Source: Hydrogenophaga sp.
GTDB taxonomy: Bacteria > Pseudomonadota > Gammaproteobacteria > Burkholderiales > Burkholderiaceae_C
DNA: 64,000 bases
Reading direction: 5' to 3'
Assembly: GCA_011391495.1 (NCBI GenBank)
Contig: JAABQK010000014.1
Location: forward strand, 16,114-80,113
Within the stretch, counting starts at the first letter, position 1; each line of letters starts with the position of its first letter. Under the pieces are notes generated by a model. The model was not told where the DNA came from, did no database searches, and saw nothing but the letters and a program-made list of their open reading frames with translations. Made by a program: the position numbers and the translations under genes. This document shows, piece by piece, positions 54,445 to 62,781 of the stretch.

Positions 54445-54576
54445 GTCATGCACCTTCCATTTGTTGGGAGCCGTGAGAGGTTCAAAACCCCTCACGGCCA
54501 AACCCCGCCAGGCGGGGAGGAAATGCCCATCCGTACGGCGGGCGAACGGGAAACCGAGGCGTTGCGCCCTGGTGGA

Positions 54577-54846
54577 TTACTTCGACTCGATCACCGCGCC
54601 CGTGGCGGGATCAAAGTAGATCTCGATCTTCTGCCCGGCCTTGTCCGTGCCATAGATTTCGTAGCAGTTGCCCTTGGAGACCTTGAAGGTCTTGATGTCG
54701 TAGCCCTTGGCCAGCAGGTCTTGCTTGAATCCAGCTTCCGGCAGCCATTTTTCCTTGGGCACATTGCACGAGGGACCGGCCAGGGCCATGCCGGACGCGG
54801 CGATGAGCGAAGCACTCAGGATGAGGGTTTTCAGGGTCAATTGCAT
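54577..54846 (-). CDS. Small PepSY-domain periplasmic protein
   Basis: This 89-residue protein has a cleavable signal (MQLTLKTLILSASLIAASGM, cleavage after ALA) and a single PepSY domain: LPEAGFKQDLLAKGYDIKTFKVSKGNCYEIYG, ending KIEIYFDPATGAVIESK. PepSY domains bind or inhibit partners in the cell envelope. An AAGGA ribosome site lies seven bases before the ATG. It is the first gene of the PepSY-cytochrome b561 pair; a CTTAAA direct repeat lies in its promoter. Confidence 0.93.
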   Translation of the reverse strand: MQLTLKTLILSASLIAASGMALAGPSCNVPKEKWLPEAGFKQDLLAKGYDIKTFKVSKGNCYEIYGTDKAGQKIEIYFDPATGAVIESK

Positions 54847-54906
54847 GGGGTTTCCTTGTTTGTGGTCGTCAGCATTTCGTGACGAGGCCATTGAAACCCG
54901 CGCATC

Positions 54907-54922
54907 CTTAAACTGGCTTAAA
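54907..54922. promoter_or_regulatory. CTTAAA direct repeat upstream of the PepSY-cytochrome b561 genes
   Basis: CTTAAA occurs at 54907-54912 and 54917-54922 (10-base period), 61-76 bases upstream of the PepSY start. The core GCTTAAACGG at 54916-54925 is identical to the sequence upstream of the hemerythrin-like gene. Confidence 0.5.
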
Positions 54923-54986
54923 CGGGGCTGTAACCGATGTATGAACCCGTAGGGCACGGTTACATGGCTGCCAAAGGCTCCATGGC

Positions 54987-55826
54987 TCAGCGCGGCGCAA
55001 ACCCTGTTCCAGGTGGCGCGGCGGACGTCCCGTTCAACAGGGGTGCTGCGGGGTTCGATTCGTCCTTCAGCTCGACGCCCGTGCACCGGCGCCGGCGCGC
55101 CAGCGACAACAGCTGGTGCAAGCGATCGGCGGCCACGGCCACCGGCAAGCCCGCACTCCGGATGTTGGACACGCAGTTGCGCTGCGCGTCGTTCAGGCCC
55201 ACGCGTGGCGCCCAGCTGAAATAGACACCCATGCTGTCGGGTGAACTAAGTCCCGGCCGCTCGCCGATCAGCACCACCACGCAGCGCGCACCGAGCAGCT
55301 GACCGATCTCGTCGCCGATGGCGACGCGGCCTTGCTCCACCAGGGTCAGGGGCGCCAGGGTCCAGCGCTGCCCGGCGTCGGCGCGCAAGCGCGGCAGCAG
55401 TGCGGCCAGCAGTGGCACGGCGTTCTGCATCACGCCGAGCGCCGACAGGCCATCGGCCACCACAAAGGCCAGGTCTGGCGGCTTGCTGTCGGGGACGGCG
55501 GCATGCGATGCCTCCAGCCGCTGGCGGGAGGCTGCATCCAGGCAGCGACCGAGATCGGGTCGTTGCAGGTAGGTGGTGCGATCGGACGCGGCGCTGTGCA
55601 GCGGCCAGACATCCAGCCCCAGTGCGTGCAGCGAGGTGGTCATGCCAACCGCATCCAGCGCCAGGTGCACGGCGTCGCGCGCCTGCGCGTGCGCCAGCTG
55701 GAAGGCCAGGTGGGCAGCGGTGGGCTGGCTGTGGCCGGCGCGGCCGAGCGCGATGCGCGCGTCGGTGAAGCGCTTCAGGCTGCCCCAGGGTGTCGGCGTG
55801 ACGGGCGCTGCGGGCAGATCGTTCAT
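54987..55826 (-). CDS. eutC: Ethanolamine ammonia-lyase small subunit
   Basis: This 279-residue EutC subunit binds adenosylcobalamin together with EutB and cleaves ethanolamine to acetaldehyde and ammonia. Family blocks are LKRFTDARIALGRAGHSQPT, FQLAHAQARDAVH, the cobalamin-region VVADGLSALGVM, DEIGQLLGARCVVVLIGERPGLSSPDSMG and the NCVSNIR segment. It overlaps EutB by four bases. It is the last gene of the operon. No EutA reactivase is in the window. Confidence 0.96.
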   Translation of the reverse strand: MNDLPAAPVTPTPWGSLKRFTDARIALGRAGHSQPTAAHLAFQLAHAQARDAVHLALDAVGMTTSLHALGLDVWPLHSAASDRTTYLQRPDLGRCLDAASRQRLEASHAAVPDSKPPDLAFVVADGLSALGVMQNAVPLLAALLPRLRADAGQRWTLAPLTLVEQGRVAIGDEIGQLLGARCVVVLIGERPGLSSPDSMGVYFSWAPRVGLNDAQRNCVSNIRSAGLPVAVAADRLHQLLSLARRRRCTGVELKDESNPAAPLLNGTSAAPPGTGFAPR

Positions 55827-57235
55827 GTGCCCTCCAGGCGCTGGATCGTCGGCACAAAGGCCGCGGGCAAGGCGGGTGCCAGCCGCAGCGCGCCGCCCGG
55901 TTCGCTGATGCCCATGCGCTGCAGCCAGGCGTCGAACTCGGGCGCCGGTTTCAGGCCCAGCAGCTGGCGCATGGCCAGCGCGTCGTGGAACGAGGTGCTC
56001 TGGTAGTTGAGCATGATGTCGTCCGCGCCCGGCACCCCCATGATGAAGTTGACGCCGGCGGTGCACAGCAGGGTGAGCAACGCGTCCATGTCGTCGCTGT
56101 CGGCCTCGGCGTGGTTGGTGTAGCAGACATCGCAGCCCATCGGCAGGCCGAGCAGCTTGCCGCAGAAGTGGTCCTCCAGGCCGGCGCGCAGGATCTGCTT
56201 GCCATCGAACAGATACTCGGGACCGATGAAGCCCACCACGGTGTTGACCAGCAGCGGCTGGAAATGCCGCGCCACCGCGTAGGCGCGCGCCTCGATGGTC
56301 TGCTGGTCGCAGCCCTGGTGGGCGTTGGCCGACAGTGCGCTGCCCTGGCCGGTCTCGAAATACATCACGTGCTGCCCGCGCTGGCCATCGTCAAACAGCG
56401 CGCCGCGCTGGAGGGACACAGCCGCGGCGCGCGCCTCGGCGAGCAGGGCCAGATCGATGCCAAAACTGCGGTTGGCCGCCTCGGTACCGGCGATGGACTG
56501 GAACACCAGGTCCACCGGCGCGCCACGCTCCATGGCCTGCAGCGTGTTCGTCACGTGCGTGAGCACGCAGCTTTGCGTGGGGATGCCGTGGCGGGCGATC
56601 ACCTCGTCGAGCATGGCGATCAGACGCACCACCTGCGGCACGTTGTCGGTGGCGGGGTTGATGCCGATCACCGCATCGCCGCTGCCGAGGAGCAGACCGT
56701 CGAGCAGGCTCGCCGCAATGCCCGCCCGGTCGTCGGTGGGGTGGTTGGGCTGCAGACGGGTGGCCAGCCGCCCGGGAAGGCCCAGCGTGCCGCGAAACCG
56801 CGTGACCACGGTGCACTTGCGCGCGATGAGTGCAAGGTCCTGCACCCGGCAGAGCTTGCTCACGGCGGCCACCATCTCGGGCGTGAGGCCGGGCGCCAGG
56901 GCTGCGAGGGTGGCGGTGTGTGCCGCGTCACCCAGCAGCCAGTTGCGGAAGTCGCCCACCGTGAGATGGGCCACCGGCGCGAAGGCCGCAGCGTCGTGGG
57001 TGTCCACGATCAGGCGCGTGACCTCGTCGGCCTCGTACGGCACGACGGCTTCGTTCAGAAAGTGCGCCAGGGGCAGCTCGGCCAGCGCCATCTGCGCGGC
57101 CACGCGTTCCTGGCTGTCGCTGGCGGCCACGCCAGCCAGCCGGTCGCCCGAACGCAGGGGGGTGGCGCGCGCCATGAGCGCGCGCAGGTCCTCGAAGACG
57201 TAGCGCCGGCTGCCGATGCTGTGGTGGAAGCTCAC
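55823..57235 (-). CDS. eutB: Ethanolamine ammonia-lyase large subunit
   Basis: This 470-residue catalytic subunit has a TIM barrel with RYVFEDLRALMARATPLRSGD at the N-terminus, the GLPGRLATRLQPNHPTDD segment, and the GCDVCYTNHAEADSDDMD and GVPGADDIMLNYQSTSFHD blocks. It starts at GTG 57235 (VSFHHS). It overlaps the permease operon end: its start is only 14 bases after the permease stop at 57249, so transport and cleavage are one transcription unit. No microcompartment genes are present. Confidence 0.97.
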   Translation of the reverse strand: MSFHHSIGSRRYVFEDLRALMARATPLRSGDRLAGVAASDSQERVAAQMALAELPLAHFLNEAVVPYEADEVTRLIVDTHDAAAFAPVAHLTVGDFRNWLLGDAAHTATLAALAPGLTPEMVAAVSKLCRVQDLALIARKCTVVTRFRGTLGLPGRLATRLQPNHPTDDRAGIAASLLDGLLLGSGDAVIGINPATDNVPQVVRLIAMLDEVIARHGIPTQSCVLTHVTNTLQAMERGAPVDLVFQSIAGTEAANRSFGIDLALLAEARAAAVSLQRGALFDDGQRGQHVMYFETGQGSALSANAHQGCDQQTIEARAYAVARHFQPLLVNTVVGFIGPEYLFDGKQILRAGLEDHFCGKLLGLPMGCDVCYTNHAEADSDDMDALLTLLCTAGVNFIMGVPGADDIMLNYQSTSFHDALAMRQLLGLKPAPEFDAWLQRMGISEPGGALRLAPALPAAFVPTIQRLEGT

Positions 57236-57248
57236 CGCCAGCGCCCGT

Positions 57249-58118
57249 TCAGGCCGATTCGAGCGCCCGCCGGGAGCCGCTGCGCCACAGCAGCATCAGG
57301 GCCAGCAGCGCCGAGGCGACCATGAGGAAGAGGCTCACCGCATTGAGCACCGGTGTGGCGCCTTCGCGCATGCGGCCGTACATCAGCACGGTCAGCGGTG
57401 CGTCCGAGCCCACCAGCATGAGCGTGGTGTTGAAGTTTTCGAACGACATCAGGAAAGCCATGGCCGCTGCACCGATCATGCTCGGTCGCAGATACGGCAG
57501 CGTGATGGTCCGGAGCACCGCCGCGCGGCTCGCGCCCAGGTTGTAGGCAGCCTCTTCGAGCGTGCGGTCGAACCGGCGCAGGCTGGCCGATATGGTGAGC
57601 GTGGCGATGGTCACGATGTAACTGAACTGCCCCAGCACCACCAGCGGCAGGCCGGGGCGCAGGAAGTCCAACTCCAGGCCCCAGGTCTCGTCGGCGAAGT
57701 TGGCGATGCGGCTCGCGAAGGCGAGGATGGAGATGCCCAGGATCACGCCCGGGATCACCAGCGGCAACATGCTGAGCAGCGCGATCGCGCTCTTGCCCGG
57801 AAACTCGAACCGCTCCAGCAGGAAGGCGTTGCAGGTGCCCACACCCACCGAGAGCAGCGTGACCCACAGCGCCACCCAGGCGCTCACGCCCATGCTCTGC
57901 AGCAGCTCCGCGTCAAACAGCAGCCCTGTGCGCGCATCGCTGTTCGCGGTGAACCAGTCGAGCGTGAAGCCCATCCACGGCGGTGTCGGGTAGTTGGCGT
58001 TGTTGAAGGCGAACACCGCCACCACGATCAGTGGCACGAACAGGAAGACGAAGAACCCGGTGACGAAGGCGCCGAGGCCGAGGCGCTGCAGGACAGGACG
58101 GGGCAGGCTGGGGATCAT
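57249..58118 (-). CDS. PotC-type ABC transporter permease
   Basis: This 289-residue permease has six membrane segments and the binding-protein-dependent EAA loop (EEAAYNLGASRAAVLRTITLP). The order and style are those of polyamine/Fe(III)-type importers. It completes the channel with the 58120-58992 protein. In this operon it precedes eutB directly, so its likely cargo is ethanolamine or a precursor; this is inferred. Confidence 0.93.
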   Translation of the reverse strand: MIPSLPRPVLQRLGLGAFVTGFFVFLFVPLIVVAVFAFNNANYPTPPWMGFTLDWFTANSDARTGLLFDAELLQSMGVSAWVALWVTLLSVGVGTCNAFLLERFEFPGKSAIALLSMLPLVIPGVILGISILAFASRIANFADETWGLELDFLRPGLPLVVLGQFSYIVTIATLTISASLRRFDRTLEEAAYNLGASRAAVLRTITLPYLRPSMIGAAAMAFLMSFENFNTTLMLVGSDAPLTVLMYGRMREGATPVLNAVSLFLMVASALLALMLLWRSGSRRALESA

Positions 58119-58119
58119 G

Positions 58120-58992
58120 TCAGCTCGCCTTCATCACGGCGCCGAAACGCTGGCCGGTCAGCTTCAACCCTGCCCACACCAGCAGGCTGGAGAGAAACAG
58201 CAGCAGGAAACCGAACGCCGCGCCCTGGTTCCAGTTGAAGCGTGTGATGAACTGGGTGTAGATCTGCTCGGTGAACCAGAGCGAGTTCTTGCCGCCCAGC
58301 AGGGTGGGCGTGAGGTAGTTGCCCAGGCAGAGCATGAAGACCACGATGCTGCCGGCCGCGATGCCGGGCGCCGCGTGCGGGATGACGATGCGACGCACGA
58401 TGTTGGCAGTGCTGCCGCCGAGGTCGTAGGCGGCTTCGATCAGGCTGTCGTCCAGGCTCTCCAGGCTGTTCACCAGCGGGATCACCATGAACAGCAGTGA
58501 GGCGTAGACCAGGCCCACCAGGATGGTGGCGTCGTGGTACAGCAGCTCCACCGGCTGATCCGCCAGGCCCACGGCTTGGAGCAGGCCGGAGACCACGCCG
58601 GTCTCGCGCAGCAGGATCAGCCAGCCCAGGGTGCGCACCATCTCGCTGACCCAGAACGGCAGCAGGCACAGCACCAGCAGCAGCATCTGCACCCGGCCCC
58701 TGGCCACCTTGGCGATGTACCACGCGGCGGGAAACGCGAGCAGCAGCGTGAAGACCGTCGCCAGCACCGACATGACCGCCGTGCGCACAAAGGTGTTCCA
58801 GTACAGCGGCTCGTCCACGAAGGTGCGGTACTGGTCCAGGCTGGCCGCGTATTCGCCCGGTCCAACGCGCGCCTGCAGCGAGAGCAGCAACAGCTCGGCG
58901 TGCGGCAGGATCACCAGCCCGCCGAGCCACAGCAGCGCCGGGGCCAGCAGCAGGCCCAGCATCCAGCGGCGTTGGGTGGCCACGTCGTTCAC
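58120..58992 (-). CDS. PotB-type ABC transporter permease
   Basis: This 290-residue permease has six membrane segments, with LLLAPALLWLGGLVILPHAELLLLS at the N-terminus and the EAA loop IEAAYDLGGSTANIVRRIVIPH. It pairs with the PotC-type permease, whose start at 58118 lies one base from this gene's stop. It follows the ATPase gene by four bases. Confidence 0.93.
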   Translation of the reverse strand: MNDVATQRRWMLGLLLAPALLWLGGLVILPHAELLLLSLQARVGPGEYAASLDQYRTFVDEPLYWNTFVRTAVMSVLATVFTLLLAFPAAWYIAKVARGRVQMLLLVLCLLPFWVSEMVRTLGWLILLRETGVVSGLLQAVGLADQPVELLYHDATILVGLVYASLLFMVIPLVNSLESLDDSLIEAAYDLGGSTANIVRRIVIPHAAPGIAAGSIVVFMLCLGNYLTPTLLGGKNSLWFTEQIYTQFITRFNWNQGAAFGFLLLFLSSLLVWAGLKLTGQRFGAVMKAS

Positions 58993-58996
58993 GGCA

Positions 58997-60115
58997 TCAA
59001 GCGCCGAAACACCAGGCCTGCGCGGGCTGGTAGGCGAAGTGCACCGTCTCGCCGGCGTTCAGGTCGGCCAGGCGGCCGGTGAGCGGCAGGGCGATCTGCA
59101 GTGGCGTCTGGCTGCCCGACTCCAGCACCTGCACGGTGGAGTTGCCGCCATCGAACAGCACGCTCTGCACGCTCGCGCTCCACGCCGGTTCGCCCGCCGG
59201 CAGCTCGCGCGGGCTGCGCCCGATCTCGATCGCTTCGGGCCGGATGAACAGGACGGCCGACTGCCCCACATCCACCGCGCCCATGCGCTGCGACCACAGC
59301 CCCAGGCCACTGGCGGTGCGCAGCAGCACCTGCTCGCCGCTGCGCGATTCAATCGCGCCTTCAAAGCGGTTGTTGTTGCCCACGAAACCGGCCACGAAGG
59401 CGGTCTGGGGCTGGTAGTACAGCTGCTGCGGCGTGCCCAGCTGCTCAAAGCGGCCGTTGTTCATGACCGCGACCTGGTCGGACATGACCAGCGCCTCGCT
59501 CTGGTCGTGCGTGATGTAGACAAAGGTGGTGCCGACCTCGGCCTGCAGCTGCTTCAGCTCCACCTTCATGTGCTCGCGCAGCTTCAGGTCCAGCGCGCCC
59601 AGTGGTTCGTCAAGCAGCAGCAGCGCGGGCTCCAGCACCAGCGAGCGCGCAATGGCCACGCGCTGCTTCTGCCCGCCTGACAGCTGGTCAATGCGCTTGC
59701 CTTCGCTGCCCGGCAGGCCGACGCGCTGGAGCATGTCGGTCACCCTGGCCTTGGCCGCTGCGCCCTTCATGCCCCGCCGCTCCAGTCCGTAGGCGATGTT
59801 CTCGCCCACGTTCATCATGGGGAACAGCGCCAGGTGCTGGAACACCATGTTCACCGGGCGCTTGTTGGGCGGTACGCCACGCATCGACGCGCCCTTGATC
59901 ACGATGTCACCGGCATCGGGTTCGATGAAGCCCGCCACCATGCGCAGCAGCGTGGTCTTGCCACAGCCCGAGGGGCCAAGGATGGAGAAGAACGAGCCCC
60001 GGCGCACCTGGAAGCTCAGGTCATCCACCGCGGCAAACGCCCCATAGCGTTTGCGCACGGAACGAATGTCCAGATCGTGGGTACCGGGGCCGCTGGCGGC
60101 CGGTGTGGACGACAA
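58997..60115 (-). CDS. PotA-type ABC transporter ATPase
   Basis: This 372-residue ATPase has Walker A GPSGCGKT (about 52-59), signature LSGGQ and Walker B LLLLDEP, followed by a regulatory TOBE-like domain (about 245-372, IRPEAIEIGRSP). It starts at TTG 60115, an uncommon codon; the alternative in-frame codons are further in. It powers the two permeases. All motifs are normal, unlike LivG. Confidence 0.93.
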   Translation of the reverse strand: MSSTPAASGPGTHDLDIRSVRKRYGAFAAVDDLSFQVRRGSFFSILGPSGCGKTTLLRMVAGFIEPDAGDIVIKGASMRGVPPNKRPVNMVFQHLALFPMMNVGENIAYGLERRGMKGAAAKARVTDMLQRVGLPGSEGKRIDQLSGGQKQRVAIARSLVLEPALLLLDEPLGALDLKLREHMKVELKQLQAEVGTTFVYITHDQSEALVMSDQVAVMNNGRFEQLGTPQQLYYQPQTAFVAGFVGNNNRFEGAIESRSGEQVLLRTASGLGLWSQRMGAVDVGQSAVLFIRPEAIEIGRSPRELPAGEPAWSASVQSVLFDGGNSTVQVLESGSQTPLQIALPLTGRLADLNAGETVHFAYQPAQAWCFGA

Positions 60116-60129
60116 CGCCAGCCCGCCGT

Positions 60130-61194
60130 TTACTGCGCAGCCTTGATGCGGTCGAGCACGCGCCCTTCGATGTCTTCAATGCCGGCCGGCACAGCGGGGT
60201 ACCACTTGATGTTCTTCAGCGCGGCGTCGGGGAAGCTGTCGGCGAACTGCTTCTTCAGCACCGGGTCCATCTGCTGGTCAGCGCCCTTGCTGGCGGTGAA
60301 GTTTCCGGCCGACCCGGCCACCCTGGCTGCAATCTCGGGGCGCATGTTGAAGTTGATCCAGGCATAGGCGGCTTCGTCGTTGCGGCCTTTGGCGGGAATG
60401 GCGAAGGTGTCGATCCAGCCCAGCGCACCGGACTTGGGGGCAATGAACTGGATGTCGGGGTTCGTCTTGTTCAGGCCCCAGCCGCCGGTATCCCACATCA
60501 TGGCGGTGGTGAGTTCACCCGATCGCATGCCGGCAAGCAGCTGGTCCTTGCCGTCCCAGTAGAACTTCACGTTCTTCTTGCAGTCGGTGAGCTTCTTGCC
60601 CACGTCGTCCATCAGCGCACCGTAGGCCTTCGGGTCGTTGTAAGCGGCAAAGGGGTTCTTGCCGCTGGCAAAAGCAAACGCGATCAGCGTGGGGCGCTTC
60701 AGGCGCATGCTGACCTTGCCCGCGTTTTCAGCGGCGCAGAGGTCGGTGTAGTCGGTGGCCTTGGACGTCTTGGTGTTGACCACCAGGCCGTCGGTGCCCC
60801 AGATGTGCGGCAGACCATAGACCTTGCCGCCCACGGTGGTGTTGATCTTGGTGGCGTCGAGCATCGACGGAATGAACAGCTCGGACTTGACCTTGCTCAG
60901 GTCCAGCGGCTTGTAGATCTTGAACTCGGTCTGTGGCCCGGCGATGCGGTCCTGGCTGGGCTGGGCGAGGTCGAAGCCGGCGCCGGCGGTGGCGCGCAGC
61001 TTGGAGATCATTTCCTCGTTGTTGGAGAGCGTGACCTCGACTTTGATGCCGGTCTCTTTCGTGAACTGCTCCAGCACGTCCTTGGGCACGTAGTCGGCCC
61101 AGGTCAGCAGGCGCAGGGTCTTGTCCTGTGCATGGGCGGCGCCGGCGGCCAGCACCAGGGTGGCCAGAACGATTCGGGTCATCTTGTAGGTCAT
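60130..61194 (-). CDS. PotD/PotF-type periplasmic binding protein
   Basis: This 354-residue binding protein has a cleavable signal (VLATLVLAAGAAHAQ) and a mature start KTLRLLTWADYVPKDVLEQF, the polyamine-binding-protein opening. Acidic and aromatic residues that hold an amine are plausible (WADY, YWDGKDQLL, WDTGGWG). The linked eutBC suggests ethanolamine as ligand. An in-frame ATG 12 bases downstream (61182) is an alternative. It heads the operon SBP-ATPase-permease-permease-eutB-eutC. Confidence 0.94.
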   Translation of the reverse strand: MTYKMTRIVLATLVLAAGAAHAQDKTLRLLTWADYVPKDVLEQFTKETGIKVEVTLSNNEEMISKLRATAGAGFDLAQPSQDRIAGPQTEFKIYKPLDLSKVKSELFIPSMLDATKINTTVGGKVYGLPHIWGTDGLVVNTKTSKATDYTDLCAAENAGKVSMRLKRPTLIAFAFASGKNPFAAYNDPKAYGALMDDVGKKLTDCKKNVKFYWDGKDQLLAGMRSGELTTAMMWDTGGWGLNKTNPDIQFIAPKSGALGWIDTFAIPAKGRNDEAAYAWINFNMRPEIAARVAGSAGNFTASKGADQQMDPVLKKQFADSFPDAALKNIKWYPAVPAGIEDIEGRVLDRIKAAQ

Positions 61195-61232
61195 GAAGAG
61201 GCTCGCTTTCCTTGTGGGTGTGACAGATTCGC

Positions 61233-61250
61233 CCGCAGTCCAGTCTGCGG
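61233..61250. promoter_or_regulatory. Hairpin in the leader of the ABC-eut operon
   Basis: CCGCAG (61233-61238) pairs with CTGCGG (61245-61250) around a TCCAGT loop, 39-56 bases upstream of the binding-protein start. A weak TTGACT/GATTCT promoter-like pair lies further upstream on the minus strand. No cobalamin-riboswitch features were recognised. Confidence 0.3.
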
Positions 61251-61408
61251 TCGGGCCGGTGGCGGGCGATCGCAGAATCCGGCAAAAGGCACCATAAGTC
61301 AAGGATGTGAAAGCGGCATGACAGGTCGTCGACATCGCGGTGGCAGCGGCGCGTCGACGGTCGACTGGCGGCCACGCCCCCCTGGGCAAGGGTTTCCCCT
61401 TTTTGCCT

Positions 61409-61439
61409 GTAGGGTTTCTGTGCTTACCATGAACCCTAC
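61409..61439 (+). promoter_or_regulatory. Inverted repeat upstream of the FCSD-like gene
   Basis: GTAGGGTT (61409-61416) and AACCCTAC (61432-61439) form a perfect 8-base inverted repeat with a 15-base spacer, 37 bases before the ATG at 61476. It may be an operator or a leader hairpin. Confidence 0.4.
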
Positions 61440-61475
61440 CCCGTTTGGTATTCAACCGATCTTCAGGAGCCCCAC

Positions 61476-62735
61476 ATGCCCATCCTCGCCACGCCCCGCC
61501 GCCGTCAGATCCTTCAGGCCACTGCCGCCGGTGTGGCCGTGCTCGCCACCGGATGCGCTTCCGTGTCCACCTCGGCGAAGCCGCGTGTGGTGGTCGTCGG
61601 TGGCGGCTGGGGTGGCCTGGGCGCGGTGCGCGGCCTGCTGGCCGCCGGCGGCGCCGACGTGACGCTGGTCGAGCCCAACGAAGGCTTCATGTCGTGTCCG
61701 CTGAGCGCGCACTTCATCGCCGGCCACCAGCCGGCCAGCGACTTCCAGCGCAGCTACGCCCGCATCGACCAGCTGGGCGCACGGCGCGTGCGCGAGCGCG
61801 TGACCGAGATCGACCGCGCCAAGCGCGAAGTGGTCACCGCCACCCAGCGCCTGCCCTACGACTTCCTGGTGCTGTCACCCGGCGTGGACTACATGGAAGA
61901 CGGCATCCAGGGTTATGCCGAAGCCCGTGCGCAACTGCCGGTGGGCTTTCGCGCGTTCGAGCAGATGGCGGTGCGCCAGCAGGTGGATGAATTCCTGGCC
62001 AAGGGCGGCAACTTCGTCATCAGCGCACCGAAGCCGCCGTACCGCTGCCCGCCCGCGCCCTATGAGCGCGCGTTCCTGATCGCCGAGCAGATGAAGCAAC
62101 GCGGCACCAAGGGCAAGATCATCCTGGTCGATGCCAACCCCAACCCCATGCCTGCACCGATCGCCAAGCCGATCCTGGCCGGCATGAAGGGCCTGTACGC
62201 GGCACAGATCGAGTACATGCCCGAGGTGGACATCCGCGCGGTGGACATGGGCAAGCGCCAGCTCACCACCTCGGCAGGCGACATCCCCTTCGCGCACGCC
62301 AACCTGATCCTGCCGATGCGCGCACCCGCGCTGATCCGCCAGGCCGGCCTGGGCGAGCGCTGGGCCAACGTGAAGCTGCCGAGCTTCCAGAGCCAGGCCG
62401 ACGAACGCATCTACGTGATCGGGGACTCGCAGGGCACGCCCCTGCCCAAGAGCGGCCACGTCGCCTTTGGCAGTGGCCAGCAGGTCGCTGAAGCCATCGT
62501 GGGCCGCATCGCGGGCAAGACGCCCGCCGTGGCCGCAGGCCCGGTCGACCTCCCGCTGGGCATCTGCTGGGCCAACGTGACACACAAGGAAGCGATCAAC
62601 ATCAACGTCGCCTCCAGCGTGGCGCCAGGTGAAGCGCCCAAGCTCAAGTTCACCGTGGACCCGGAGCACAACGCCCGCTCGGGCGCGGCCGCCATGAGCT
62701 GGGGCAACGGCATGTGGAAGGCCATGCTGGGCTGA
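61476..62735 (+). CDS. Flavocytochrome c sulfide dehydrogenase-like flavoprotein (Tat lipoprotein)
   Basis: This 419-residue FAD protein has a twin-arginine signal ([12 protein letters not shown]) ending in a lipobox-like ATGC with Cys27, so it is probably exported folded and lipid-anchored. The FAD motif [11 protein letters not shown] spans 41-50. The two redox cysteines of FccB-type enzymes are conserved: Cys191 in [12 protein letters not shown] and Cys364 in GICWANV. It would oxidise sulfide or a related sulfur compound. No cytochrome partner (FccA/SoxE) is adjacent. An AGGAG ribosome site precedes the start by eight bases. Confidence 0.93.
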   Translation: MPILATPRRRQILQATAAGVAVLATGCASVSTSAKPRVVVVGGGWGGLGAVRGLLAAGGADVTLVEPNEGFMSCPLSAHFIAGHQPASDFQRSYARIDQLGARRVRERVTEIDRAKREVVTATQRLPYDFLVLSPGVDYMEDGIQGYAEARAQLPVGFRAFEQMAVRQQVDEFLAKGGNFVISAPKPPYRCPPAPYERAFLIAEQMKQRGTKGKIILVDANPNPMPAPIAKPILAGMKGLYAAQIEYMPEVDIRAVDMGKRQLTTSAGDIPFAHANLILPMRAPALIRQAGLGERWANVKLPSFQSQADERIYVIGDSQGTPLPKSGHVAFGSGQQVAEAIVGRIAGKTPAVAAGPVDLPLGICWANVTHKEAININVASSVAPGEAPKLKFTVDPEHNARSGAAAMSWGNGMWKAMLG

Positions 62736-62781
62736 GCCCCGGCGCACAGTGGGCCGGCACGGCCACGGGGATAATCGCCCC

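Noticed and set aside
55054..55066. GGGTTCGATTC resembling a tRNA T-loop
   Set aside because: It lies inside eutC and no acceptor, D or anticodon arm is found around it.
61429..61475. An ATG at 61429 that could be an upstream ORF of the FCSD-like gene
   Set aside because: The frame runs into and overlaps the main gene out of phase, with no ribosome site; the ATG is simply part of the inverted repeat spacer.
61195..61475. A cobalamin riboswitch before the ABC-eut operon, which would be expected for a B12-dependent pathway
   Set aside because: The B12-box consensus could not be recognised in either orientation; only a short 6-bp hairpin is present.
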